The notes under the pieces are model-generated. The model worked only from the letters and a program-made list of their open reading frames with translations. It did not search any database and was not told the DNA's origin. Below are positions 1 through 11,112 of a stretch of DNA of 64,000 bases, piece after piece; positions within the stretch are counted from its first letter, which is position 1; the number at the start of each line of letters is the position of its first letter. The stretch is from NCBI GenBank assembly GCA_019426215.1, contig CM033399.1:35411022-35475021 (forward strand). Direction: 5' to 3'. The translations under genes were made by a program, and so were the position numbers. Origin of the DNA: Buddleja alternifolia (lineage: Eukaryota > Streptophyta > Magnoliopsida > Lamiales > Scrophulariaceae).

Positions 1-930
1 AAGGTCCCACCGAAAGTGCAGCATTTTGCGTGGCAGGTTTGTAGAGAGTTGTTGCCTACTGGAGAAAATCTTCTCAAAAGGAAAGTGGAGGTTTCAGGTA
101 AGTGTTCTTTTTGTGAAGTTGATGGTGAATCCATCCATCATGTGCTTTTTGATTGTCCTTACTCCCGTGTTATTTGGTGCATATCTGGTTTGCCTTGGCA
201 TCTTCTTTCTTATTGGCCTTTTAGTACTGAACTTTGGTTTCGTCAACTAGCTATTGAGTTAGAACCCGATGATTTTTGTTTGTTCTTGGTGATTTGTTGG
301 TATATTTGGTATAGTCGAAATTTGACCTGGACTGAAAAGAAGACGATTGACCTTAGTGTGTTGTTTGATCAAACGAAGCTTTTTCTTGAAACTTTTCGAA
401 AATCAGTGGAGGTGAGGAATCTGGTTGTTGGCAGCCCCCATTTGGTGTCTTGGACTTGCCCAGCTCATGGTATTATTCGGATTAATTTTGATGGGGCTAA
501 TTTTGCATCGGATGGAGCAACAGGGGTGGGTTTCTTAGCTCGAGATCATGATGGTATGTGTATCAGGTGGGGGACTCGTCGTTTTTCTTTTGTGTCATCT
601 CCGGAGTACGCAGAAACTTTGACTGCCCGGGAGGCATTAGAGATGGCTCGTAGGCAAGGTTGGCAGCGTATCGAGCTTGAAGGTGACTGCGAGAATCTGA
701 TTCGTAATTTGCAATCAGGTGACCAAAATTTTTCGGTTTTAGGGCCTTTAGTTGAGGATATCAAACTTGTAGCTTTATCTTTCTCTTCTTGTAATTTTCG
801 TTTCGTTAAACGTTCGGGCAATTGTGTGGCTCATTCTCTTGCTCGTTTAGCTTCGGTTGACCAAGAGTCTGTTCTTGGCCTTCCTTTATTGGCAGCTTCG
901 GCTTTGACTGTTGACCTTTCTATTCAATGA
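1..930 (+). CDS. LINE ORF2 C-terminal end (zinc-binding region plus RNase H), 5' cut by window edge
   Basis: This is the C-terminal part of a plant L1-type non-LTR retrotransposon polyprotein. The frame is open from base 1 and stops at 928-930. The first residues (VPPKVQHFAWQ) and a CxxC...H...C cluster (CSFC, then HHVLFDC) match the zinc-binding region (zf-RVT) that follows plant LINE reverse transcriptase. From about residue 155 a non-LTR RNase H domain follows: INFDGANF carries the first acidic residue, then EYAETLTAREALE, then ELEGDC, and CVAHSLARLA near the end. No stop or frameshift is seen in this part. Soon after the stop comes an A-rich tail (about 950-962), as expected for a LINE 3' end. 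The reverse transcriptase and endonuclease would lie left of the window, so whether the element is intact cannot be judged. Confidence 0.9.
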   Translation, partial: KVPPKVQHFAWQVCRELLPTGENLLKRKVEVSGKCSFCEVDGESIHHVLFDCPYSRVIWCISGLPWHLLSYWPFSTELWFRQLAIELEPDDFCLFLVICWYIWYSRNLTWTEKKTIDLSVLFDQTKLFLETFRKSVEVRNLVVGSPHLVSWTCPAHGIIRINFDGANFASDGATGVGFLARDHDGMCIRWGTRRFSFVSSPEYAETLTAREALEMARRQGWQRIELEGDCENLIRNLQSGDQNFSVLGPLVEDIKLVALSFSSCNFRFVKRSGNCVAHSLARLASVDQESVLGLPLLAASALTVDLSIQ

Positions 931-965
931 TAATACTACCGGTTTTTTTTTAAAAAAAAAAACAA

Positions 966-1393
966 GGGCAAAAAGCATTTTCAACCCCAGTTTATATCAG
1001 CTGTAACACTTTGGTACACAATCTATTAACTTTTACACATGAGTATTCAATCTTTGTAAGTTGTAACGAGTAAGTCCATTAGAGAAATAATTTGACTTAG
1101 ATTGTGCACTCGACTACCTATACATTGCATGATATGTGCACTTTGCACTCTATCCTATGATATTTTGTACACCCGACTACCTATACATTGCATGATATGT
1201 GCACTTTGGTACATAATCTAAATCATGCCCAAGGCATGTGATGGACTTTTTAGAGAGAATATTTCAAATTATTCCTCCGAATAACTTACTTGTCATAATT
1301 TACAAAGATTGAGTACTCGAATATAAAAATTTAAAAATAATATACCAAACTGCTTTGATCGATATAGATTGGGGTCAAAAATACTTTTTACCC
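966..1393. mobile_element. MITE with about 50-bp terminal inverted repeats, inserted at the LINE A-tail
   Basis: The left end GGGCAAAAAGCATTTT and the reverse complement of the right end (GGGTAAAAAGTATTTT) continue as imperfect inverted repeats for about 50 bp. The flanks (aaaaaacaa and tataaacaa) resemble an imperfect 9-bp target duplication, which would suggest a Mutator-type MITE. Inside, a segment with the core CGACTACCTATACATTGC occurs twice in tandem, at about 1108 and 1170. There is no ORF. It sits directly on the A-rich tail of the LINE, so it is younger than the LINE. Confidence 0.65.
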
Positions 1394-2060
1394 TATAAAC
1401 AATCTTCTAATAGGTCCCAACTCCTATTTGTGCTTTATCATCATTCCCCATATAGATACAATTTTCTCCATCCTCAATGTGCCATATTTTCTTGAACCCC
1501 TGTAAATCATTAGACACATGAACAGTAGCACCTGAGTGAGCCTACCAACCAAAAGGTTTTACATAAGAAATATAGCATTCAAGAAGTAATGACTAACCAA
1601 CAGGGTTGGTTTGAGTGGTAAGCAGCTCGGTTGTGCTTAAACAAGGTCTCGAGTTCGATTACTTGTATACACAATTACCCCCGTTGGGAGACTCACCCAC
1701 CAGGCCAGGTGTGCGACTCGGGTCGACAAACAGATTAATCCGACAATATCCGAGATACTGTGATAGTCAACTCAAAAAAAAAAAAAAAGTAATGACTCAC
1801 TCGGCTTATTATTGTTTCTCGGATTCTGTTGATTCTTTAAAACTTTACAATCGTTTTTGACATGACCCTGTTGGTTGCAATTCCTACACACTTTTTGTTC
1901 AACGTTCACATTCCCCTTCTGATTTTTTTTTTTTTTTTGAAACTCTTATTATTGTTGTAAAAATTGGATTTTTGCCTTTCCTTTTGAAAAACTTTCCTGT
2001 TGGCTTTAATTCCACATTACTAGCAGAAGGAATTAGGTTATCAATTTCCCCTGAATTCTT
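1394..2060 (-). pseudogene. Ty1-copia gag-protease relic, split by a SINE
   Basis: On the minus strand, about 1847-1888 encodes a CCHC zinc knuckle (CRNCNQQGHVKNDC), the nucleic-acid binding motif of copia gag. Further on in the same direction, about 1536 down to 1410, comes SGATVHVSNDLQGFKKIWH, which matches the copia protease region (DSGAT then H). The order gag knuckle to protease is that of a copia polyprotein. The frame is broken: the residues expected before SGAT are shifted, and a 192-bp SINE sits between the two motifs. No reverse transcriptase or integrase was found nearby. It is a dead fragment. I know it only by motif, without a family-level match. Confidence 0.7.
1595..1786 (+). 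mobile_element. tRNA-derived SINE with poly(A) tail and 11-bp target duplication
   Basis: The 5' part holds RNA polymerase III internal promoter boxes: a box A-like GGTTTGAGTGGTAAGC and a box B-like GAGTTCGATTAC. The element ends in an A run (about 1774-1788). The sequence AAGTAATGACT flanks both sides (1584-1594 and 1787-1797) and is the target-site duplication. It differs in body sequence from the other SINE family in this window and is inserted into the copia relic. Confidence 0.85.
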
Positions 2061-2962
2061 TAAAGATTTCTTATTCTCCTAATGATCATATCAATTCTTT
2101 ATTTCCAATCCATATAGTTAGTACCATCTAAGACCTCGGATTTAAGAGATCAGCAAACCCAGATCCTCTACTAGACATCGACAAAGAAACACCTGATTCA
2201 TTCATATATCCACATATTAATTCACTTGCTCGTTGGGGATTCATGAAATAATTTACAAAATTAGATACTTATTGTCATGTTCAAATACTCCCACATACCC
2301 ATTGGGGATTCACAAAAATATAAGAACATAAATATATGATTTAATATTGTATTACCTGTTGAGAATTTTGCAATGATAAATCATTTATTCATACATTTCA
2401 AAAATTATATACATAAATTTCAAATTTAAATAATCATAAAACATCAATCTCTATTTTAGCTAAAAGGAAATTGTCATGACTCAAACCATAAGTTCAAATT
2501 CCTTTTGGTCTAGTAAGGCTGCAAAAGTTAATTCTACCATGATATAATAAAGGAATTAAATACTATCATCAAAACTTACCATAAGTTTCAAAGAATTAAT
2601 GAGTCTTTTATGAACTTCTTTACGGTATAAGTAAAGAACATAAAAAGAGTAATAATATATCTTTAATGCCATGAGTATTTATTTAGCCTAAAAAAATCAA
2701 CTTCAAATCAATGAAAAAGTTAATATACTGCAGAGGTCTCATTCACTTGTATTTGTAAGACATGAAGCGATTTAAATACTTACCTGGCATGATGAATGCT
2801 CAGTAATAAAAGCAATTGGACTAGATGAATTGCTTAGAAGATGTATTCCCACAACCTGCTTTATTAATTAGATAATTAATAAGATTTACAAAGAATAGAA
2901 TTAAAAAATGTCCACAAGTGATCATTGGCTTGCATTTATCAGCCAGACTGGTTCTCTATTTA
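2061..2962. other. AT-rich stretch, no gene recognised
   Basis: There is no long ORF. It probably continues the degraded copia element to the left, but no domain or LTR boundary could be seen. The phrase CATTGGGGATTCA (or close variants) occurs at about 2235 and 2298. Confidence 0.4.
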
Positions 2963-3225
2963 GAGGGTGTTTGGCTAAACTTATAAGCTTCTCTAAACAT
3001 CTTATAAGATGTTTTAGAACTCTTATAAGCTCTATAAATTTATTTGGTAATTTAAAAAAATAATAGATTATAAGATCAAAAAATGAGATATTTGGGTCTT
3101 ATAAGCTATTTTGAAAAAAGTAATTCAACCTCACCTCTTTTTTAAACATTTTATAAGATGTTACATCTTATAAGCTCCTAAAGTAACTTATAAGATGTTT
3201 TGGATAAGCTTATCCAACCACCCTC
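2963..3225. mobile_element. Tourist-like (PIF/Harbinger) MITE, 263 bp
   Basis: The ends GAGGGTGTTTGG and CCAACCACCCTC form terminal inverted repeats, and the flanks are a TTA duplication (2960-2962 and 3226-3228), the target preference of PIF/Harbinger elements. The interior is rich in short TTATAAGNT repeats and has no ORF. It lies just downstream of the 3' end of the first UGT gene. Confidence 0.85.
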
Positions 3226-3544
3226 TTATTGCAACCTCACTCTTAGGACCATGGAGAAAATTATATAAGTCAGAGTCTGAGACAATCTAAAGTCTTCACC
3301 TCCCAAATAAGGGTACCGCTGGCCAAAGTTTCCTATTTCCATTAAATGTTCATTAATTTAATATTTATTAAATGAAGACTCTTCATTTAATTTATCTTAC
3401 AAGAATGCACGTAATTAACACTTTATTATGTATAATCGAATAGAGTTATTATTTTGAACCACTAATTCTAACAACTCTAGGGTTTTTCTTGACATAGAAT
3501 TATCAGTCAATTAATGGATTTTTTTTTTTTAAGAATCAGTCAAT

Positions 3545-5942
3545 TTAATTAGGATTCATTTCAACATTTTCCTTGGGAAACATTGGCAATGAATTGGAAC
3601 TTCTAATTAGACTAGATACAAACTCTAGGATGTTTTTCTCCGAACTTCCTCCTTCACTCATAGCCTCTCTAGCCAATGCCTTCCATTTGGTAGCATTTTT
3701 CTTGATCTCTTGTCCACTTTCCCCTTCCACAACTTCCCTTATGCAACGAGCAATCATTTCACGACTAACAAGCCCTTTATCATCTACAGGAGCCCTAACT
3801 CCCATCTTCCACATATCCATCACAAATTTTGAATTCGTACTCTGATCTGTCCACTGTGGCATGGCCACCATCGGCACTCCCAAGCTCAGTGCCTCTAACG
3901 TGGAATTCCATCCAGAGTGTGTAATGAAGCAACATATAGCCTCGTGGGCCAAAACTTCTAATTGGGGGCACCATGACACAATTAATCCTTTCTTAGAGGT
4001 TACTTGTGCAAAATCTTTAGGAAGTTTAGATTCTTCTGATAATCTAACCACCCATAAGAAGTGCTTATTGCTCAACCTGAGACCCCATGCAAGTTCTTCC
4101 ATTTGGTCTTCTCCTAATTCGGCCAAGCTTCCGAATGACACATATATAACTGATTCGGGTTGTCGTTCATTTAGCCACTCCATGCAGGCACCGGTGATGG
4201 GCTTGTAGACACTGAGCCCATATTCTCTGTCGTCTGGCAGCCGCTTGTCTAAGTACATGGATGGTATAGTTGGCCCGATTGCCTTCACATGTGATAACTT
4301 TGCCATATAATCAATCACCTGAAAATATTTGTGAGATTATAGAGTCTTTCCCTTCTTCTTTTTCATTTTTCCTAGAATTTTCTTAATTATTTTAGGAAAA
4401 GTGTAATCGAGATTGCATTTAACTATATCAAACCAATCACAAATACTTGTTTTTTTATGATTGATCACTCTTCACCGAATATACAAATCATATAATAATA
4501 AGTGTCACTCACTCAACACAATTAATATAAATGGGACGGAGCCCGAACTAAAATTCCCATCTCACGTCTCATGTGAAGAATTTACTTGCAAACTTGCAAT
4601 TTATTGTCACTTAGCAGCAGAGGGAGGTTTTGTGTATAATACACAAAAAACATTTAAGCATCATGGTCCTGCACACATGATATTTATTTTTTTTATTTTT
4701 TTTGTGGATGGAAAACTACACACATGGATAGCGTTATTTATTTCCCTATTCAAGAGAATTCCAAGTTTAATGGATAAAGTAGTCGCGGTTGAAATTCAAC
4801 TTCATATAAATAAGATAACTTTATCCCATTATCTTATACTAGTGCTTAGTATCTTCTAATTATTATTAATTTAATAGACTAATTGAGTTTAATAGGCTGA
4901 GGAATATTCATCATATTATAGTTATAAAAAAGTAATATTTAAGTATCAATTACTATATATATATATATGTATATATATTATACTGGATGGTTACACTTAC
5001 AACTAGTAAAAGATATAAGCAAGATCGAAATGCAAAAAGTTCGAGAGGGTTTCCTCAAAATAATTAAATAAGTTCAAATTTTTTGTGCCACATCATGTTA
5101 TGTGTACAAGATGCGTGACAAGTGTGTATGCGGGTGATTAAGAAGTGCAACAATAACACGAACGAACGGGAAAGAAGATTTGAACTGGATTAAAGAAGAA
5201 ACTCAACCACACAATCACATGCATACCTAAGATTATGAACACACACATACACACATATATATATGTATATGTATATGTATACCTCTTCTTCCAACTTGTA
5301 GAAAGTGTTGAAGAACACCCAATCGGCCTTCTCAAGACCTCGGAACTGATCAAGAGCCGCCTCAAAGAGGGACGGGTACAACCCGAGTACGTATACGAAA
5401 GAAGGCATGTCTTCGGGCTTCAATGGCGGCAACCCTGGAATCAAAATCTCATCCCCGGAAAGAGGAACTTTCAAATCCCCTTTATACACTTGGTGGTAAA
5501 TATGGTCGACGGCGCACGACTGAGTGAAGAAGGCCGCCGCCAAGAGGCCTAACTCCTTCGACACCTCCAAAACCCAAGGCAAAAACGAGTCGTAAACGAT
5601 GCAGTCCACGGGCCGACCCGAATCCCTCATCCTGTGCACGACTTCCTTTAAAGTTCTCGATCCGACTTCTTTAAATCGGGCCAAGTACACCTTGATGTCC
5701 CTTTCCATCGGGCCACCGTCGTCGTCATCATATCCGTCGGAGATGGTTTCGAGGGAGATGGAGTTGGATGAGAATAGTGTGGTTCTAGCTATCTTATGTG
5801 TTAGAACTAAGGTGATTTTGATTTGGTTTGGGAGTAAGCGTTTGGCGAATTGGAGCATAGGGTTTATGTGGCCTTGGATTGGGAATGGCAAGATTAAGCA
5901 ATGAGCTTTTTCTTTCTTATTTTCTTCTCCTAATTTCTCCAT
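3545..5942 (-). CDS. UDP-glucosyltransferase, UGT74 type (UGT copy 1), two exons
   Basis: Predicted family-1 glycosyltransferase moving glucose from UDP-glucose to a small acceptor, probably cytosolic. Exons read as 5283-5942 and 3545-4318; the GT-AG intron is 964 bp, phase 0, and follows LEEE as in its paralogues. The joined protein is 477 aa, slightly longer than copies 2 and 3 (460 aa) because of a C-terminal tail of about 15-20 residues. Visible motifs are [12 protein letters not shown] with the likely catalytic His25, VYDSFLPW with the likely partner Asp118, [13 protein letters not shown] after the splice, and the PSPG box at about 336-379 ending in DQ, which favours UDP-glucose. Oddity: the box reads THSGWNS where family members nearly always have THCGWNS. 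An ATAAAAATA box at about 5978-5986 would leave a very short leader. Naming as UGT74 rests on motif wording only; the acceptor is unknown. Confidence 0.92.
4319..5282 (-). other. Intron of UGT copy 1 with AT/GT microsatellite
   Basis: Plain AT-rich intron. At its 5' side (about 5237-5281) a TATATG/GTATAC/ACACAC-type microsatellite runs right up to the splice donor, so repeat length changes could affect donor use. A second AT repeat lies at about 4953-4977. No transposon boundary was recognised. Confidence 0.7.
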
Positions 5943-6095
5943 TGTCTTTGGATCATGCTAAGTTGTGTAATTAACTCTATTTTTATAGGATATGAAAAAG
6001 GTGATAGCACGTGCCATTTTCGTGATAAATTGACTTAATTATATTTATCATATGATTTATCTACGCTCCAATGCAAATGAAATCTTTTATTACAA

Positions 6096-6508
6096 GAGAT
6101 AATAACAGAAACCCCCCTCAAATATGGGGTGATGTGTACTTTGCCCCCAACTTATTGAAATGTGCGCTTTACCCCCTCGCTTATCATAAAATGTGCACTT
6201 CACTTCCTCAGACAGCTCGTGTAGGGGCCAAGTGCTACAAAACACATAAGTCAGGGGGTAAAGTGCTACAAAAACACATTAGTCAGGGGGCAAAGTGCTA
6301 CAAACACATATGTCAGGGAGCAAAAGTCTAATTTTTATGATAAGTGAAGTGCCCGAATCTGCTCGAGCTGCCGGAGGGAGTGAAGTGCACATTTTATGAT
6401 AAGTGAGGGGTGAAGCGCACATTTCAATATAAGTGGGGGTGGGTTGGGAGGGGGGGGGGGCAAAGTGCATATCACCCCATAACTGAGGGAGGTGTCTGCT
6501 ATTATCCC
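6096..6508. mobile_element. Mutator-type MITE with 9-bp target duplication
   Basis: TTATTACAA flanks both sides (6087-6095 and 6509-6517). The ends GAGATAATAACAG and CTGCTATTATCCC form long imperfect inverted repeats that continue through GGGGTGATRTG and CTTTGCCCCC. Inside, a unit built on AGTGCTACAAAAACACAT plus GTCAGGGGG is repeated about three times (6229-6320). It has no coding capacity and lies in the upstream region of UGT copy 1, about 150 bp from the start codon. Confidence 0.85.
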
Positions 6509-6517
6509 TTATTACAA

Positions 6518-7233
6518 TTCATATTGTATCTTTTTTTGCATTGCATTGGGCTGGCACGGACCCCCCAACCTTGAGAAATTTCTTTTTTACCATATAAATT
6601 TTGATATTTAAAGTCTTGCTCCCTTATATAAAGTCTAAAAATATCAAATTTTGCCCTCTTATTTTTATATTCACCCCATGATTCAAATTCCTGACTCCGT
6701 ACCTGATATTGAGTGAATGACACATGTTATTATTGAACTTTTATTGGACACGTGTCATTCACCTAATACACTGTAGTAGAAAATACAATAAAATTTTGCA
6801 ACAGAGCAGCCTCTGTGCTCCAATGAGAGCGAATCATCATAATGAAAGTTAGAGGTGGCAATATGTTTCCAAATTGTGTCTAATTTGGTTCTATGTACAT
6901 ACGAATTTGAATTCCAGATATTTTTAGGTGGATTTGAACCTCGTACCGTCTCGGATTGAACCTAATTCTACCTTGGATTGATTCCAGTTCGACCTTGGAA
7001 CTATCTTGAACCCGATTCATTTTGGAAGTGAGACAACCCCCACCCCGCCAACCACTCTAATGAATGTATAATTCACATGCCATGTGATTAATTTGGTTCA
7101 ACCAATCTAGTTAAATTTGATTCGATGTTGTAATACAATGTTCCATCTCATATTTCATTTCGCATATGCTTGATATATACAAAATTCTCAAACAAAATAT
7201 AGTCAATACGAAAAAATATATGTACTTAGTGTG
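6518..7233. other. Non-coding stretch, nothing firm recognised
   Basis: No gene is seen. AGAGGTGGCAATATG at about 6850 resembles the start of plant hAT-type MITEs, but no matching right end was found. Confidence 0.4.
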
Positions 7234-7470
7234 CATACATGAAGTGACACGCTAGGTGGTACATCTTTGGACTAGAAATTCTAAAATCTAATTCACATGT
7301 GTCACATCTTTGGACTAGAAATTCTAAAATCTAATTCACGTGTGTTAAGAGTATACATGAAGTGACGCGCAAGGTGGTACATCTTTGGACTAGAAATTCT
7401 AAAATCTAATTCATATGTGTTACTTCTTTGGACTGGAAATTCTAAAATCTAATTCACGTGTGTTAAGAGT
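7234..7470. repeat. Minisatellite, two-level tandem repeat
   Basis: A unit containing TTTGGACTAGAAATTCTAAA occurs four times, arranged as two copies of a higher-order unit of about 116 bp, each opening with ATACATGAAGTGACRCGC (about 7235 and 7351). There is no coding content. Confidence 0.85.
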
Positions 7471-8472
7471 ATTTCCACGTTGAATTTTCTATTGCAATTT
7501 AAATATATCTTAGGAAAAATTATTAAAATCCCCCTAAAACAAACTTTCCCAGAATACAAAATGAAAGGCTGAATTAATTAGAAGAAAAAAGTTTAATTGT
7601 TATATTACATAATGGGAGTTATAGTATAGTTACACTAAATGCGAAATGACCCAATTAAGTCATAGGCTACTATCGGAAGTGTCCAACTCAGGATGTTTGC
7701 TCATATTTATGTAAGTCCACTTCACGGCTTCTGCACGGATATAGATACGAGGATATGAGTACGATACAACACGGATACGGAATACGGCAAACTTCAAAAA
7801 ATTAGAGGACACGATACATTGGGAATACGCATATATATATATAATATTTAAAAATAAATTTGAGTCAATATGTTCACTAACATAAATAAAACTGCAATAC
7901 TGACACAAGTTCATTGGTTATAAATTCAAAAAATTTTGAAGGTATCCATAATATTTCATCATTTATGACGATGTAAGAATGTCATTTCATTGATATCACC
8001 ATTTGCCTTCTTATCCAAAATCTTTGGTAATAAAGTGTAAATGATAGATTTCACGTGGAGCAAGAGAAGAAAAAATATATTAAGAAATGAAAGCTAAACG
8101 GTTTTTTTGCTTCTTTAAATTTTCTTATTGTTTATTTAACCTTTTAACATACGGTCAAAGTCATTATTATTTTCCTATTTTAACCTATAAAATATTATAT
8201 AATATTAAAAAATACTATGTCTGATATTCAAGGCGTGTCAGATACTTCAAATTTTTTATGGGATACGGTATCCAGAATTTTCTTTTTTATTTAATTTTTG
8301 GATACGTAAAAAGGGTATCCGATACGTATCCGGGTGATATCCGTAGAGTATCGTATCCAATACGAGTACGATACTGCACGAACCCAATTTTAGGAGTATC
8401 CGTGCGTCATAGGCTTCACCTAAAGTTTTTGCCCATACTAATGTTTGCACCTAATTATACGGTCACCTTTTA
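7471..8472. other. AT-rich stretch with GATACG-rich inverted segments
   Basis: Segments at about 7730-7820 and 8225-8420 are both rich in GGATAC/GTATCC words and lie in roughly opposite orientation, suggesting the two ends of an old transposon about 0.7 kb long. The exact boundaries and a target duplication could not be found. Confidence 0.35.
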
Positions 8473-8703
8473 TCCAATAAATGCAGATGCATCATTTTAT
8501 TTTTATTTTCCATTCAAGATGAAAGAGATATCCTAAATATCTAACCCGACAGACCCGGGTTGACAGTCATAATCTTAAACCATAAAAACTCTATCTAACT
8601 CCATAAAGGAGGAAAGAGTCACAACTTGTAGCAGCCTGAATTCGACCCCAGAACCTCTCACATAAAGTCAGTTATAAATACCACTAAACCAACTGATCTT
8701 GGG
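8473..8703 (-). mobile_element. tRNA-derived SINE, family S (copy 1 of 5)
   Basis: It reads on the minus strand. The box A-like TTGGTTTAGTGGTATT and box B-like GGGGTCGAATTC lie near the right end and the A-rich tail near the left end. The near-identical flanks TTATAYGGTCACCTTTTA (8455-8472 and 8704-8721) are the target duplication. Body words shared with the other copies include CTTTATGGAGTTAGATA and GGGTCTGTCGGGTTA. Confidence 0.85.
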
Positions 8704-8721
8704 TTATATGGTCACCTTTTA

Positions 8722-10345
8722 AAAATATATACTAATTACACAACATATATAATTTACTAGTTGTCTAATTAGTTTAGATTCCAATAAAACCTGTTTGGCA
8801 AAAGATTTCCCTTCTTTCACCAACTGACCAAGACACTAATCAATTACAAGGCATAACATTTTAGTGGGATGAATGGAGTTTGTGATAAATGATCATATGA
8901 GGATGAATTTAAACTTTGATGAAGTTCACAAGTTAGATATTGTCGAGTGATGAACATGTTAAACAATAGAAATGAAGATGTTGACAAGAATTTTCAGTAT
9001 CAGCTCGAGTATTTAAGAATATGTACCTCGAAACGAAAAATGTAAGCCAAAAGAAGGAACTTTGCTGAAATGATGACAGGATGAATAGTTGAATACTAAA
9101 CAAGATTGCAAAACGGTTTTAGAAAAATAAATGGTGTATTATGGTCAAACATTTATTAGGAGTAATAACAAGATGTTTCGAGAAGTCAAATGTTTTAAGA
9201 GTTTTGATCCAATGAAAAGGATTGCTAGATACAAAAATAAGTTACCACAAGAATCGATAAGGTCTCATATGTTTATGAAATGATTGTTCTTCAATGACAA
9301 AAGAGTACAGAAGTTTAACTAACAATGAAACAAATGACGTCAAATTTTAGGTACTTACCTGGATAGTTATAGAGAAATTCAAGCAAATAGATCAAAGAAA
9401 TTATGTTCAAATATTCTGAAGTGGTACATACCTTAAAAGAAATATCGATGGAGAACTCTTTAGGAAAGACCAAATAGATTGTAATTACTCGTCCAAACTC
9501 GAACAGTGAAATCACCAAACTCTTATTTCACATTTCACCCTTTTCCTCTTACAATAGTTACACAATTGATTCTCAAGTAAATCACGTAAGAGATACATAT
9601 ACTGTTACAAGACAAAGCTAGGATGACAACAATTAATTATACATGTAAGAGTTGGTTACAAACTTACAATCAACTTGGTTGAATCTAGTCAATTATATTA
9701 TGATTAAAACTTCCTATTATGTAATAGGATTCGATCTCTAAGCTATAGTAATATTAAATGAACGAAGTCAAGTTCAACTCACAAACAAATTAATGAGCAG
9801 TAGGATGGTTATCTATAAATCACGAAAGCTATATATCACGTAAATATCTTTAAATTGTAAGACACTCACAGTTGAATTCACGAGCATTTTAATTTCCTTC
9901 ATATGTCATCACATGGTTCCATACAAATTCGAGCAACTAAATAGAGAAATTTGTATCCGAATTAATTAATCAAATACAAATTATTTATTTATTTTTATTT
10001 ATTTAAGAGCCAATGAGTGAATGTAACTTTCAGTAATGATTTAAGTTACCTTCGAATAAAGATAGACATTAAAAGGCATTGCAGATTGATTAGGAAGTAT
10101 TGGACTTTGAGAAAATGGAAAGATAAAGCATTTTCAACTCAATAGTAGTGTTCTCAATAGAAAAGTCTTCAAATACTGACTAGCCTAACTAGTGTTCAAA
10201 AACTCAGGAATAATATCACAAAATAGAGCTTGAAACCTTTTCAAGAGTCGGAACCAGAAAATTTTTACTGAAAAAAACTATTGAAAATGATAAGCTTGGA
10301 CAATAAGAATTATAAGTACAAGTTTTCTAATTATATTTTCAGGGA
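8722..10345. other. AT-rich stretch, no gene recognised
   Basis: There is no convincing ORF, only short chance frames. It may be part of an old LTR element that hosts the copia insertion to its right, but no domain is visible. Confidence 0.4.
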
Positions 10346-10350
10346 AGAAT

Positions 10351-11112
10351 TGTTGGTTAAAATGAATAATTTGATTGTGATAAAATGGATATGCAAAATC
10401 TGAATCGAGGCGAGAGTTGAACTCTCTATCCTTAACACAATATTGCCCCGCTATAGCCCTGCTATTGGTGGTACGGGTTCCTGCAATTTGTGTCCCAAGA
10501 TACAACGATTTTTCTCGGGATTGAACCACTTCAAAATCGAGACCCACGAACGAAATCCTGTTTCGAACTCTCAATAATAACATAATTCAACTCTTGATTT
10601 CATTATTCCCGGAATAACAAAACTCAAAGAATGAATATGAATGAAGAGGAATTGTTATTCGCTCTTAAGAAAATGAATACCCAAGGGGGGTTTATATAGG
10701 GATAAAGAGGGGCATAAGAGTCATTAAACTCACTTTAATGACTCACATGTGATGTGATCAATGACTCACATGTGATGTGATCAATGACTCATATAAAATC
10801 ATTAATGACTCACATGTAATGACCAAACAGATTTTGACTGTCATAAAAACGATCAATCACATGTGTGTTAAAATACAGCTCGTACGATCGTGGCCATCGA
10901 TCGTAATGGGTAGTATCTTTAATTCCTCCTCGTTTTACACGGTTGGATCAGAAGAAATTCACGGTAAATCCACAGATTTCAAACCACAACTTCAACATTT
11001 AATTTCTCATTCGTCCAAACTCGGATTAGAGAAATTCGAAATGCACACGTGTTATTCGAATTTGTTATCGTAAGTACGTCACTCGTACTTTATTTGCATC
11101 TGATTTCCAACA
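10351..11112 (-). repeat. 3' LTR of the 6-kb copia-type element
   Basis: 762 bp, starting TGTTGG and ending CCAACA, with TSD AGAAT at 10346-10350. By eye it differs from the right LTR (15617-16378) at about six bases, so the insertion is young. On the minus strand a TATA box (CTATATAAACCCCCC) is visible at about 10684-10698. It contains a tandem ACTCACATGTGATGTGATCA repeat (about 10740-10785). A purine-rich GTGTGGGGGAT lies next to it on the minus strand, so this is the 3' LTR. Confidence 0.93.

Noticed and set aside
5190..5282. Extension of UGT copy 1 exon 1 into a Tyr/Ile/Val-rich tail
   Set aside because: This is read-through into the intronic AT/GT microsatellite; the donor at 5283/5282 is in the position shared by the paralogues.
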